A DNA stretch of 64,000 nucleotides, from assembly GCF_028888695.1 (NCBI RefSeq), contig NZ_PNFF01000002.1:1010266-1074265 (forward strand), in the 5' to 3' direction. Position numbers and translations under genes: made by a program. Below, piece by piece: positions 56,005 through 64,000 of the stretch. This stretch comes from Bacillus methanolicus. Its GTDB lineage: Bacteria > Bacillota > Bacilli > Bacillales > Cytobacillaceae. Under the pieces are notes generated by a model. It had not been told where the DNA came from. It saw nothing but the letters and a program-made list of their open reading frames with translations, and searched no databases. The number at the start of each line of letters is the position of its first letter. Position 1 is the first letter of the stretch.

Positions 56005-56384
56005 ACGTAAGATTGGGGTTTTTCTGAAATGGATTTTAGACTGAAAGAGGACAATAGGTACGGAATATTAAATAATATTTTAAGAAAAGGGGAAATCTAA
56101 GTGCCTACTTCATGTGAGGCACTTTTTATATTTTAAATAATTTTTCTGTTGTAAATAACATTTTGTGACATTATTTATATAAATTTAAATATAACTGTTT
56201 TTGTGTAAAATGACAAAATTTCCCAAAAAATATCTTAGTTTATTCTCATTACCTCTATTAATTTTTTTCTTCATTTCAAAAATGTAGAATATAACATATA
56301 TATATTATATTCTGTATTTAAAGAAAAATTTTCTTAAAATATTAATGTTTAAAGTGACTGAATGAAAGGAAAGGGGAGAGAGGA
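56005..56384. other. Intergenic region before the PLP enzyme gene
   Basis: It contains a terminator at 56098-56127 and then about 250 bp of very AT-rich DNA (TATATATATTATATTC near 56300) that presumably holds the promoter of the PLP gene. No gene is supported. Confidence 0.5.
56098..56127 (+). terminator. Rho-independent terminator after the nos remnants
   Basis: AAGTGCCT pairs with AGGCACTT across ACTTCATGTG, followed by TTT. A near-copy occurs at 58949-58980. Confidence 0.8.
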
Positions 56385-57590
56385 TTGAACAAAGGTAATA
56401 ACCATAAAGAACTGAATTTCGATGAACTGCAAAACGAAACCTTAGTAGTACACGCTGATGATTGGGTGACAAACGATCGGACGCTGGCTCCTGCGATTTA
56501 TTATTCCGCTACTTTCCGAGCTGATAATGCTGCCGAATTTGCGGAAATGGCGGGAACGCCTCGCCATCCTCAGTATTACACGCGTTACGGCAATCCGGTG
56601 CATGAACGGGTAAAGAAGGTGATGGCTGAGCTTGAAGGTACAGAAACCGCACTCGTAACGGGCTCTGGGATGGGAGCGATTGCTACGACGATTCTAGCGC
56701 TTGTTAGTGCAGGCGACCATGTGATTGCGCAGACGCGGCATTATATGAGTACCGCCAAAATCATGGACGAAATGCTGCCGCGATTTGGCGTCGAAGTGAC
56801 CTTGGTCGAGCAAGCCGACGTGTCAGCATTTGCTGAAGCTATTCGACCCAATACAAAGTTAATCATGGTAGAGTCTCCAGCTAATCCAACATTGGTAATA
56901 ACAGATATAGCCGCCGTGGTGGAATTGGCCCGCCCGAGAGGCATTCTCGTTGTGGCGGACAACACATTTGCGTCGCCAATCAATCAGCGGCCTCATGATT
57001 TGGGTGTCGATGTAGTCGTACATAGCGCAACGAAATATTTAGGCGGTCACCATGATTTGACAGCGGGTGTAATCTGTACAAGTGAGGAGTTAGCTGAGCG
57101 TATTTGGCACACGCATATCTCAATCGGCTCGGTTCTCTCCCCAATGGACGCATGGTTGCTATTGCGTGGTTTGCGTACCCTTCCGATTCGGGTCGAACGC
57201 ATCAACGCTAACGCTCTCGCCCTGGCCAAGTTTTTGGAGGAGCAGCCGCAAATCGAGCGGGTGTATTATCCCGGTCTTGCTAGCCATCCGCAACACGAGT
57301 TGGCAAAACGCCAGATGCGAGGTTTCGGCGGAATGATCGCTTTTGCAATCAAAGGCGGTTACGCCGAGACTCAGCGCTTCGTTTCCGCATTAAAACTGTC
57401 GCTTAACGCAGTCAGCCTGGGTGGGGTCGATTCACTAGTGGTACATACAGCTGCGATGTGGGAAGGCGTGATGAATGAGGAGCAAATGAGGACTGCTGGG
57501 ATTCCGTCCAATTTTGTACGCTTTTCGGTCGGCATCGAGCATATTGATGACCTGAAAGCGGATATTTTGCAAGCTCTGCAAGTGGTTTGA
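56385..57590 (+). CDS. Cys/Met metabolism PLP-dependent lyase (trans-sulfuration family)
   Basis: A 401-residue fold-type I PLP enzyme. Marks are YYTRYGNPVHERVKKVMAELEGTETALVTGSGMGAI, VESPANPTLVITDI, VVADNTFASP, and the PLP lysine in HSATKYLGGHHDLTAG (Lys217), ending RFSVGIEHIDDL. The family includes cystathionine gamma-synthase, cystathionine gamma-lyase and methionine gamma-lyase; the sequence alone does not decide among them. The start is TTG at 56385 after AAAGGGGAGAGAGG. Codon third positions are clearly GC-richer than in neighbouring genes, which suggests acquisition. It stands alone between nos remnants and array 4. Confidence 0.9.
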   Translation: MNKGNNHKELNFDELQNETLVVHADDWVTNDRTLAPAIYYSATFRADNAAEFAEMAGTPRHPQYYTRYGNPVHERVKKVMAELEGTETALVTGSGMGAIATTILALVSAGDHVIAQTRHYMSTAKIMDEMLPRFGVEVTLVEQADVSAFAEAIRPNTKLIMVESPANPTLVITDIAAVVELARPRGILVVADNTFASPINQRPHDLGVDVVVHSATKYLGGHHDLTAGVICTSEELAERIWHTHISIGSVLSPMDAWLLLRGLRTLPIRVERINANALALAKFLEEQPQIERVYYPGLASHPQHELAKRQMRGFGGMIAFAIKGGYAETQRFVSALKLSLNAVSLGGVDSLVVHTAAMWEGVMNEEQMRTAGIPSNFVRFSVGIEHIDDLKADILQALQVV

Positions 57591-57739
57591 GGTCGCGATA
57601 AGGGTTTGAAAAAAATTACTAGATAATTCAAGGGAGTACATTTATAGACGGATTTAGGATTTCGGCTTAAAAGAGTGGAATACAATAGAGAAAACAGTAC
57701 AAAAAACACAGACTATTAAACAACATTTCAACAAAAGGT

Positions 57740-57932
57740 GAAAATCTGTCGTCGACCTCCAATAGCGCATAAACCCTGGGGGTTAGACGACAATGTATTT
57801 TGAGAGTATTTGTAATAAAAACAAAGAAATTAAAAGAAAAATAGGAAATTGATAACAATTGCAGTTTGAGATAAAATGTAGTTATATCGATTCCGATCAT
57901 TATCAAAATGCTGTTATAGCAACGTTTTTGGA
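57740..57932 (+). promoter_or_regulatory. CRISPR leader 4
   Basis: A partly mutated hairpin (TGTCGTCGA at 57747; the other arm reads TTAGACGACA) is followed by TTGATA (57849-57854) and TAAAAT (57872-57877), 17 bp apart, and a final block CTGTTATAGCAACG before repeat 1. Bases 57591-57739 show no gene. Confidence 0.8.
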
Positions 57933-58876
57933 GTTTTTATCTTAACTATTAGGAATTGAAACTGGATTTTGTACATTTTTTGGATCATGTGGGTCGCTCC
58001 GTTTTTATCTTAACTATTAGGAATTGAAACAGGAAAATAGGAGGTTTGATTTTATATGGCAATCAAGTTTTTATCTTAACTATTAGGAATTGAAACCAAT
58101 AAATACAGATGCGCCTTCTGGTGTGAAATTTTGTTTTTATCTTAACTATTAGGAATTGAAACAATAATGGATATTGTTCAATAATGATTGTATTTGCGTT
58201 TTTATCTTAACTATTAGGAATTGAAACTGATGTTCTTCATCATATCTAGGCGCATAATCCTTCGTTTTTATCTTAACTATTAGGAATTGAAACTTTCAAT
58301 TTCTTTAGGGGATCGTGAACGAAGATGGAGTTTTTATCTTAACGATTAGGAATTGAAACTAGCCGATAATTGCACATCTAACGCTATGTGTAATGGTTTT
58401 TATCTTAACTATTAGGAATTGAAACCTGCCAGGTCTGTAGAAGAACGGGTTTATGCTGCACTGGGTTTTTATCTTAACTATTAGGAATTGAAACCCGCGG
58501 AGGTGAATTATGGCCGTCGCAGTCCGCGTGTTTTTATCTAAACTATTAGGAATTGAAACTAATGATAGGCGCAGGCGGCGATTCCGTTTTTATCTTAACT
58601 ATGAGGGATTGAAACTCTGCGGCAAAATATAAATCCATTCCGTACCTAATTGTTTATATCTTAACTATGAGGAATTGAAACTATGTTCACTATAAAGACT
58701 TCTTTGAACTTCAACCCAGTTATTATCTTAACTATAAGGGATTGAAACAGTTCTATGGCCCAGGTCTCGGACATCTATCCGGATAGTTTTTTAAACTATA
58801 AGAGTTTGAAACTCAGAAGTAATTAGAGCTCAAGTAGAGAACGAATGTTTTTATCTTACCAATGACGTATGGAACC
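57933..58876 (+). CRISPR. CRISPR array 4
   Basis: Fifteen repeats at 57933, 58001, 58067, 58133, 58198, 58264, 58330, 58396, 58465, 58530, 58586, 58652, 58719, 58786 and 58847. Repeats 1-10 carry ACTATTAGGAATTG, while repeats 11 and 12 carry ATGAGG as in arrays 1-3. Repeats 13-15 are progressively degraded (TTATTATC; a 27-bp copy; GACGTATGGAACC). Spacers are 26-39 bp. The pattern shows leader-proximal growth after a point change in the repeat. Confidence 0.97.
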
Positions 58877-58948
58877 AGATTGTATAACTTATGAAATTAG
58901 CATAATGATCCCGAAATTTGTTTATAAAAAAGAAAATAGCATATAAAC

Positions 58949-58980
58949 AAAAGTGCCTGCTTCACGTAAGGCACTTTTAA
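58949..58980 (+). terminator. Terminator after array 4
   Basis: AAAAGTGCCT pairs with AGGCACTTTT across GCTTCACGTA. It nearly duplicates the terminator at 56098. Bases 58877-59080 show no gene. Confidence 0.7.
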
Positions 58981-59080
58981 AGTTAAGAATATTTTGTTAA
59001 CTTATTTTTTGTAGAATACAAAAAGGTCAATAAATTGTTATCCCAAAGTGAAACATTGTCATGCGAAGGGAAGGAGTTAA

Positions 59081-59266
59081 GTGAAAAGAAAAACAATCTT
59101 AGAATCGGTTTTAGATCGTGGATTTACAAGACGCGATTTTAAAATGAGTACGGCGTTAGCAGCAACTATGGGGTTAGATTTCTCTGAAACAGATAAAGTT
59201 ATTGCGTCAATGGTTGTTCAGAAAAAGGATTCAGGGATAACGGACCATTTTATGTTCGTCGTGTAA
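59081..59266 (+). pseudogene. Remnant with Tat signal, likely [NiFe]-hydrogenase small subunit N-terminus
   Basis: MKRKTILESVLDRGFTRRDFKMSTALAATMGLDFSETDKVIASMV is a twin-arginine (TRRDF) export signal of the form seen in [NiFe]-hydrogenase small subunits, with GTG start and GGGAAGGAG ribosome site. The frame ends at 61 residues, without any iron-sulfur cysteines. A continuation in another frame (GPFYVRRVRTPTLQ... to about 59454) includes FCLVCSLEC but I cannot place it. The hydrogenase assignment is an inference from the signal peptide alone. Confidence 0.45.
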
Positions 59267-59585
59267 GAACTCCAACATTACAAACAACGAGATCTGGACG
59301 CTTCTGCCTGGTCTGTTCACTTGAATGTAAAATTTTTGGATCTGCAGCAAGAGAGGAAAAGGAAGAACTGTTGAAGACCACAAAATTGCATTTTTACGTC
59401 ACACACATTGAACTGGGTTATGGTGTCGGTGGTGAAGCCAGCCGCCGTCTCTAGTATTTTAGTAAATCAAAATTATAATTTTGTATAAAAATACAATTGA
59501 GTAATTTAAAAAGTTTATAATTTTTGCATCTCTTCCATACTTTTGTTAACTTTATTATAAGAGCATTTTTTATAAGGAGAGTGGT

Positions 59586-60713
59586 ATGATGGCACAACCG
59601 AAGTATATTACAAATATTGAAAAAATCACTCAAATTCCTAAAGAAGAACGAGAAAAATTAAAAGAAATCACTAACAAGTATGTATTTAGAGTGAATGAGT
59701 ATTATCTTAATTTGATTAACTGGGATGATCCGAACGATCCTATACGGAAATTGGTCATACCAAATGAAGGAGAATTAAATGAATATGGCAGCTGGGATGC
59801 TTCCGATGAGGGAGCCAACTATGTGGTGCCGGGGTGCCAGCACAAGTATAAAACGACTGCATTGCTAGTTGTTTCAGAGGTTTGTGGAGCATATTGTAGA
59901 TTTTGCTTCCGAAAGCGTTTGTTTCGCAGTGATGTAAAAGAAGCTATGGCAGATGTAACACCAGGAATAGAATATATTGCACAAACACCTGAAATAAATA
60001 ACGTTTTGTTGACTGGCGGAGACTCTCTTATTTTGGCAACTAAGAAAATTAGACAGATTGTAGAAAGATTGCGGGCTATTGACCATGTTAAAATTATTCG
60101 TTTCGGTTCAAAATTGCCTGTTTTTAATCCTATGAGAATCTATGAAGATCAGGAACTGCTTGATGTGTTTCGTGAATATTCCACACCGGAAAAACGCATT
60201 TATGTAATGGCCCATGTTAACCATCCGCGTGAAATTACAGAAGAAGCACGCAAAGCCTTTAAAGCTCTTCACGATGCCGGAGTTATCGTTGTGAATCAAA
60301 CTCCTATCTTAAAAGGAATAAATGATGATCCAGAAGTGTTAGGTGAATTGTTAAATAAACTTTCATGGGCAGGAGTAACACCTTATTACTTCTTTGTCAA
60401 TAGACCGGTAGCAGGCAACAGTGATTTTGTATTACCGCTGGAAAAAGTATATCAAATAGTTGAACAAGCAAAAGCAAGAACATCAGGATTAGGGAAACGT
60501 GTTCGCCTTGTTATGAGCCATTCCTCAGGAAAAATTGAAATATTGGCAATCGAAAATGGCAAAGCATATCTTAAATATCATCAGTCAAGAGATGCTGATC
60601 AATATGGAAAATTTATGGTTTTGGATTGTCCAAAAGATGCCGCTTGGTTTGATGACTTGCCTGGAAATGAACAATATTGGCAAAAACCAGAGAAAAAATT
60701 AGTTACAGTTTAG
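59586..60713 (+). CDS. kamA: KamA-family radical SAM aminomutase (lysine 2,3-aminomutase-like)
   Basis: A 375-residue radical SAM enzyme with the cluster motif CGAYCRFCFRKR (Cys100, Cys104, Cys107) and the KamA-type strings LLTGGDSLILATKKIRQIVERLRAIDHVKIIRFGSK and HVNHPREITEEARKAF...GVIVVNQTPILKGIND. KamA enzymes use SAM and PLP to move an amino group of lysine or glutamate. It is shorter than B. subtilis YodO (about 470 residues), so glutamate or a related substrate is possible. GGAGAGTGGT precedes the ATG. It is followed by its own terminator. Confidence 0.88.
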   Translation: MMAQPKYITNIEKITQIPKEEREKLKEITNKYVFRVNEYYLNLINWDDPNDPIRKLVIPNEGELNEYGSWDASDEGANYVVPGCQHKYKTTALLVVSEVCGAYCRFCFRKRLFRSDVKEAMADVTPGIEYIAQTPEINNVLLTGGDSLILATKKIRQIVERLRAIDHVKIIRFGSKLPVFNPMRIYEDQELLDVFREYSTPEKRIYVMAHVNHPREITEEARKAFKALHDAGVIVVNQTPILKGINDDPEVLGELLNKLSWAGVTPYYFFVNRPVAGNSDFVLPLEKVYQIVEQAKARTSGLGKRVRLVMSHSSGKIEILAIENGKAYLKYHQSRDADQYGKFMVLDCPKDAAWFDDLPGNEQYWQKPEKKLVTV

Positions 60714-60731
60714 GCTAAATAATTAAACACA

Positions 60732-60785
60732 GAGGATGACTAAAAAGGAACTGAAAATTCCCTTTTGGTCATCCTTATTTTTTTA
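60732..60785 (+). terminator. Rho-independent terminator after kamA
   Basis: AGGATGACTAAAAAGGAA pairs with TTCCCTTTTGGTCATCCT and TTATTTTTTT follows. Confidence 0.85.
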
Positions 60786-60932
60786 AAAATATAGAAACAG
60801 ATATCCTCTCTTTGGGATCATCTCAAGATTGTCGCTTTGAAATCTTAAGCTTCCTATTTTTTTAGAGGGGGTTTTTTTATCGGAAAACGGAAACCTTATA
60901 AACAGGAAAAATAAAAGAAAGAAGGGTTTTTA

Positions 60933-61529
60933 ATGCTGATTCCAGTAGGAGTATCAAACCGGCACATTCATTTAAAAAGAGAGCACATGGATGTTTTATT
61001 TGGTAAGGGGTATGAGTTGACAAAAATGAAAGACCTTTCGCAGCCCGGCGAGTTTGCAGCAAACGAAACAGTGAAGGTAGTGGGAACGAAAGGCGAGTTC
61101 CCGAATGTCAGAATTTTGGGCCCGCTGCGAAACCTAACACAATTAGAAATTTCCAAGACTGATTCTTATATATTAGGAGTAAAAGCCCCGCTGCGTTCTT
61201 CAGGAAACATACTGGGGACTCCGGGGATCAAAATCGTTGGGCCTAAAGGAGAATTGGAAATTGAGGAAGGGGTCATTGTAGCAGAAAGGCATATTCACAT
61301 GACTCCTGAAGATGCTGAGAAATTCGGAGTCAACAATGGCCAATATGTAAGTGTAAAAACAGAAGGAGAGAGAAGCCTTGTCTTCAACAAAGTCTTAATC
61401 AGAGTAAAAGATACGTATGCTTTAGATATGCATATCGACACGGATGAAGCAAATGCGGCAGGTTTAAAGACAGGAGATAAGGTTCAGATCGTAAATGAAG
61501 ATTGCGAATCATTTAGGATGCAACTTTAA
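60933..61529 (+). CDS. pduL: Phosphate propanoyltransferase PduL (phosphotransacylase)
   Basis: A 198-residue PduL with its two repeated zinc-site histidine motifs, VGVSNRHIHLK near the N-terminus and VIVAERHIHMTPEDAEKFGV near residue 115, plus GPKGELEIEEG and the C-terminal MHIDTDEANAAGLKTGDKVQIV. PduL exchanges CoA and phosphate between propanoyl- or acetyl-CoA and the acyl phosphate. There is no N-terminal encapsulation peptide and no microcompartment gene nearby, so it probably acts as a soluble housekeeping phosphotransacylase. AGAAGGG precedes the ATG. Confidence 0.92.
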   Translation: MLIPVGVSNRHIHLKREHMDVLFGKGYELTKMKDLSQPGEFAANETVKVVGTKGEFPNVRILGPLRNLTQLEISKTDSYILGVKAPLRSSGNILGTPGIKIVGPKGELEIEEGVIVAERHIHMTPEDAEKFGVNNGQYVSVKTEGERSLVFNKVLIRVKDTYALDMHIDTDEANAAGLKTGDKVQIVNEDCESFRMQL

Positions 61530-61539
61530 GATCTGGAAG

Positions 61540-61583
61540 AAAGCTGTCAGGCACTTCCAATTATGGTGCCTGACAGCTTTTTC
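61540..61583 (+). terminator. Terminator built from a GTGCCTGACA repeat
   Basis: AAGCTGTCAGGCAC (61541-61554) pairs with GTGCCTGACAGCTT (61566-61579), followed by TTTT. Confidence 0.85.
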
Positions 61584-61804
61584 AAAAGGTATGAAAACAA
61601 TGCGTTTTTGCGTTTTGTGCATAAAACTATTCTATGGTCTTTCGGCTTCTTAGTAATTAGTCATGTGTTTGTCGTTTTTAAACGAGGTGTTTTCACAGTT
61701 TTTTATTCTAAATTGATATTTTTATAGAGATTTTCTCGTAAAGGAGCTGTTTTTTAGATAGAATCTGAGGAGTTTCTTGCTCTGAATCATGATCAAGGGT
61801 AGGA

Positions 61805-61944
61805 TATGAGCCCTTAATTTCATTTATGAGCCTTCATTTCGATAAATGAGCCTTTATTTTCACTTATGAGCCTTCATTTTGATATATGAGCTTTTATTTT
61901 CATTTATTAGCCGTCGATCACATTTATGAGCTTGTAATCTAGTA
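61805..61944. repeat. Seven tandem copies of a 20-bp repeat
   Basis: Units start at 61805, 61825, 61845, 61865, 61885, 61905 and 61925 with the consensus TATGAGCCTTCATTTTCATT-like pattern. The period is exactly 20 bp with point differences between copies. Bases 61584-61804 show nothing else. Confidence 0.9.
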
Positions 61945-61952
61945 GATAAGAA

Positions 61953-61980
61953 AAACCGGGGGCTTGCCCGGTCCTTTTTT
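61953..61980. terminator. Bidirectional terminator
   Basis: ACCGGG (61955-61960) pairs with CCCGGT, with T runs on both strands. It probably ends the minus-strand gene at 61986. Confidence 0.65.
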
Positions 61981-61985
61981 CAGTA

Positions 61986-62189
61986 TCAATTCAGATTCGG
62001 ATGATTATTATTTTGATCTTTCATTTGGTGTAGCATTGTTTCTGTATAAATTCGTTCTGAGGAACTGATACTTCGTTCGTTTTCTTTTGGATCTGTCGCG
62101 ATGCCACTATTTTTATACAGTTTATCTACAATGAATCCGAATAAAATTAGAGCCGTTCCAAGTAGTAACAACAGGACAAATACATTCAT
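61986..62189 (-). CDS. Small single-pass membrane protein
   Basis: A 67-residue protein: MNVFVLLLLLGTALILFGFIVDKLYKNSG is one TM helix, followed by a polar tail. AGGAGGTCC precedes the minus-strand ATG at 62189, so the upstream in-frame codons to 62240 are not used. No function can be assigned. Its distance to the next minus-strand gene (130 bp) makes co-transcription possible but not certain. Confidence 0.65.
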   Translation of the reverse strand: MNVFVLLLLLGTALILFGFIVDKLYKNSGIATDPKENERSISSSERIYTETMLHQMKDQNNNHPNLN

Positions 62190-62318
62190 TAGACGGACCT
62201 CCTTTATTCTATAATAACAAAAAATCAGAATATTTAACATTTGATGTTAATCGGTGGCTGCTCTTTTTATTTGCTAGGTGCTATAAGGATTTTGATAATT
62301 ATGATCATATTCATTATT

Positions 62319-63050
62319 TTATTTTGTTGACTCTACTTTTTGGATTAACTGCTCATACCAGCCACGCGCCTCATTCGAACAGCGGCCATTGATGAAGATT
62401 TTTTTGTTTTCCAACTCGATATACAAGTACGGAGAAGAGTCTTTCCGGATAAACAGAAGACAACTGCCGTACCCTTCAACAGTGAAGTTGCCTTTTGCCA
62501 ACGTTGACAGACCGTACCCGTCCTGTTTCCACGTCACTTCAGGCATTTCTTCCATTAATTCAATCCGCTTAATGTCCTCATATTCCCATTCATCTCCATA
62601 AATACCTGTAATCTCAAATGTGTCTTTCTTGGCAATCAATTCATAATCTTGATATCCGAGGAACAACATGACACTTATAAAACCGTTCACTACAACAAAA
62701 AGGACCGATCCAATAATATAGCTTCGCTTTCGTTTTTCCGGGACTTCATACTTTGACAAATAAATGAATCCTCCAAGTAAAAAAACAAGCATAAAGCCAA
62801 ATTGAACTTCCATAGCGTATTTGAACGGAGTGAAAATCAAAGGCAGCAAAATAATCATGCCGACAGCGGTCGCGATCAACAATTCCCCGGTCTTTTGCGG
62901 GTAGCCGTTTTTAATTAATTGCTGCTGTTCTTCTTCAGATCGAGCGGCGAACCCGGAAATCAGCCAATAGGCTTCATTTTTTCGAATGGCCCAGCCGAGC
63001 AAGAACAACAGCAATATTACGAAAAGTTGAATACCGATAAGAAACCACAT
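62319..63050 (-). CDS. DUF3784-like membrane protein with PH-like C-terminal domain
   Basis: A 243-residue protein. The N-terminal half has four TM helices and the string AIRKNEAYWLISGFAARSEEEQQQLIKNGYPQKTGELLI, as in DUF3784 proteins of Bacillaceae. The C-terminal half (ELIAKKDTFEITGIYGDEWEYEDIKRIELMEEMPEV...) is a beta-rich PH-like domain, probably on the cytoplasmic side. The function is unknown. AAAGGAGGCC precedes the minus-strand ATG at 63050; the longer frame from 63092 lacks a ribosome site. Confidence 0.75.
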   Translation of the reverse strand: MWFLIGIQLFVILLLFLLGWAIRKNEAYWLISGFAARSEEEQQQLIKNGYPQKTGELLIATAVGMIILLPLIFTPFKYAMEVQFGFMLVFLLGGFIYLSKYEVPEKRKRSYIIGSVLFVVVNGFISVMLFLGYQDYELIAKKDTFEITGIYGDEWEYEDIKRIELMEEMPEVTWKQDGYGLSTLAKGNFTVEGYGSCLLFIRKDSSPYLYIELENKKIFINGRCSNEARGWYEQLIQKVESTK

Positions 63051-63232
63051 TAAGAGGCCTCCTTTTATATCAGAATTATTAAGCGGGGTCACATTGTCCT
63101 TTGGTGAAGGATAAAAATCGGGCCGATAAAATGATCTATATAAAATTTATACGAATATTCAATCATTTTCGTTTCATTTTTCTTATTGCAGGCTCAAATG
63201 AAAAAAATAAAAATCCAGCAAATATAGCTGGA

Positions 63233-63799
63233 TCAGTCCATGTTAAATACTGTTTTTAAATCAATGAATAAATCCACGAATAAAAAAGATTGTAACATAT
63301 CTTGTTCGCCATAAGTTACTCTTTGCGTGAAATTACCTTCTTTTAAGCCATGAACGTGGCAGATTTTGTTTGTTGGATCAACAATCCAATATTCATTAAC
63401 GCCGAATTGCTGATAAATATTAAATTTTTCATTAAAATCTTTCAGTGCAGTTGAAGGAGATAAGACTTCTACAATCAACGATGGTGCACCATAGCTTCCT
63501 TTTTTAACGATCTGATTTTTATTGCAAATCACAGAAATGTCAGGCTGAACCACATGGTCCGGGTTTTCAAAATCATTATTTTCACTAAGATATACATCAA
63601 AAGGAGATACCATCACATTACAATCCTTGTTTCCGAAGAAAAGCCTTAAATGATGAAATAGTTCTCCTACAATAAATTGATGTTCCGAAGATGGAGCAGG
63701 GGTCATATTGTATGCTTTTCCATTAATCAGCTCCCAACGGCCTTCCCAATCCAACCAATCTTTGTAGGTATATCTTTTAGATTCATCAGGGGTTCGCAC
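63233..63799 (-). CDS. Uma2 family (DUF820) restriction-endonuclease-fold protein
   Basis: A 188-residue protein of the Uma2/DUF820 family: TYKDWLDWEGRWELINGKAYNMTPAPSSEHQFIVGELFHHL at the N-terminus, VVQPDISVICNKNQIVKKGSYGAPSLIVEVLSPST (catalytic PD...E-x-L/V-like core) and DFNEKFNIYQQFGVNEYWIVDP. The fold is PD-(D/E)XK, but cellular function is not established. It stands alone on the minus strand. The GTG at 63799 is chosen because AGGAGG lies 7 bp upstream; a GTG at 63805 is too close. Confidence 0.88.
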   Translation of the reverse strand: MRTPDESKRYTYKDWLDWEGRWELINGKAYNMTPAPSSEHQFIVGELFHHLRLFFGNKDCNVMVSPFDVYLSENNDFENPDHVVQPDISVICNKNQIVKKGSYGAPSLIVEVLSPSTALKDFNEKFNIYQQFGVNEYWIVDPTNKICHVHGLKEGNFTQRVTYGEQDMLQSFLFVDLFIDLKTVFNMD

Positions 63800-64000
63800 G
63801 GGCACACCTCCTGTTTTTTCAATATTATATCACCGTTTCGATACTTATAAAAACTTTAATTAATAATGTGCCAAGCACCCATCAAAGAAAAATGTCCGTG
63901 GAGGGTGTTTGATATTTTTTATACTACCCCTTTAAATTGAAATACTTTTTCATTAAAATGAATATAAATAATTTTCAGTAAAATTAAATCGTATAAGGAG

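Overview
The window looks like a chromosomal segment of a low-GC Firmicute, most likely a thermophilic or thermotolerant member of the Bacillaceae. The basis is AT-rich DNA with strong GGAGG ribosome sites, a sporulation-kinase-like fragment, QueT behind a preQ1-I riboswitch, Bacillus-type small proteins (DUF2653, DUF3892, DUF1801), and Geobacillus-like CRISPR repeats of the ATTGAAAC class. The species cannot be fixed from the sequence alone.

Layout. 1-18.3 kb is ordinary chromosome with some debris: a kinase C-terminus, a solitary TnpB element, an arginase-fold protein, an MFS exporter, small membrane proteins, an aldo/keto reductase, QueT, a four-gene organosulfur operon (lipoprotein, ATPase, permease, FMN monooxygenase) behind a possible attenuator, and a HEAT/SEC-C gene broken by an internal inversion. 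18.4-58.9 kb is a very large CRISPR-Cas island. It holds array 1 (21 intact repeats), a complete type I-B operon (cas8b-cas7-cas5-cas3-cas4-cas1-cas2-cas6), array 2 (26 repeats plus a truncated one), relics of another cas3/cas2 set, an IS66 element with a perfect 8-bp target duplication, a relic mini-array, and a type III-B operon (CARF-RelE-like effector, CARF-HEPN effector, cmr1, cas10, cmr3-6). Next come relic cas2 and a second cas6 split by an IS110-family element, array 3 (about 63 repeats, interrupted by an IS3 element), a decayed nitrous-oxide-reductase (nos) cluster, a higher-GC PLP enzyme gene, and array 4 (15 repeats, decaying distally). 58.9-64 kb returns to ordinary chromosome: a hydrogenase-like remnant, a KamA-type radical SAM enzyme, PduL, and small membrane and Uma2-family proteins.

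How it works together. All arrays run on the plus strand and share one leader design: a TTGTCGTCGA hairpin, then a sigma-A-like promoter with exactly 17 bp between boxes (TTGATA and TAAAAT), then repeat 1. Only one intact cas1-cas2 and one intact cas6 are visible, so acquisition and crRNA processing for every array, and crRNA supply to the Cmr complex, probably depend on the I-B operon. Cas10 keeps its GGDD cyclase motif but is short and lacks an N-terminal HD nuclease. III-B immunity here therefore probably acts through Cmr RNA cleavage and cyclic-oligoadenylate signalling to two CARF effectors, one HEPN RNase and one that looks like a CARF-RelE mRNA interferase. Six copies of the leader module, two of them stranded without a working array, together with the cas relics, show that the locus grew by repeated duplication, deletion and IS insertion.
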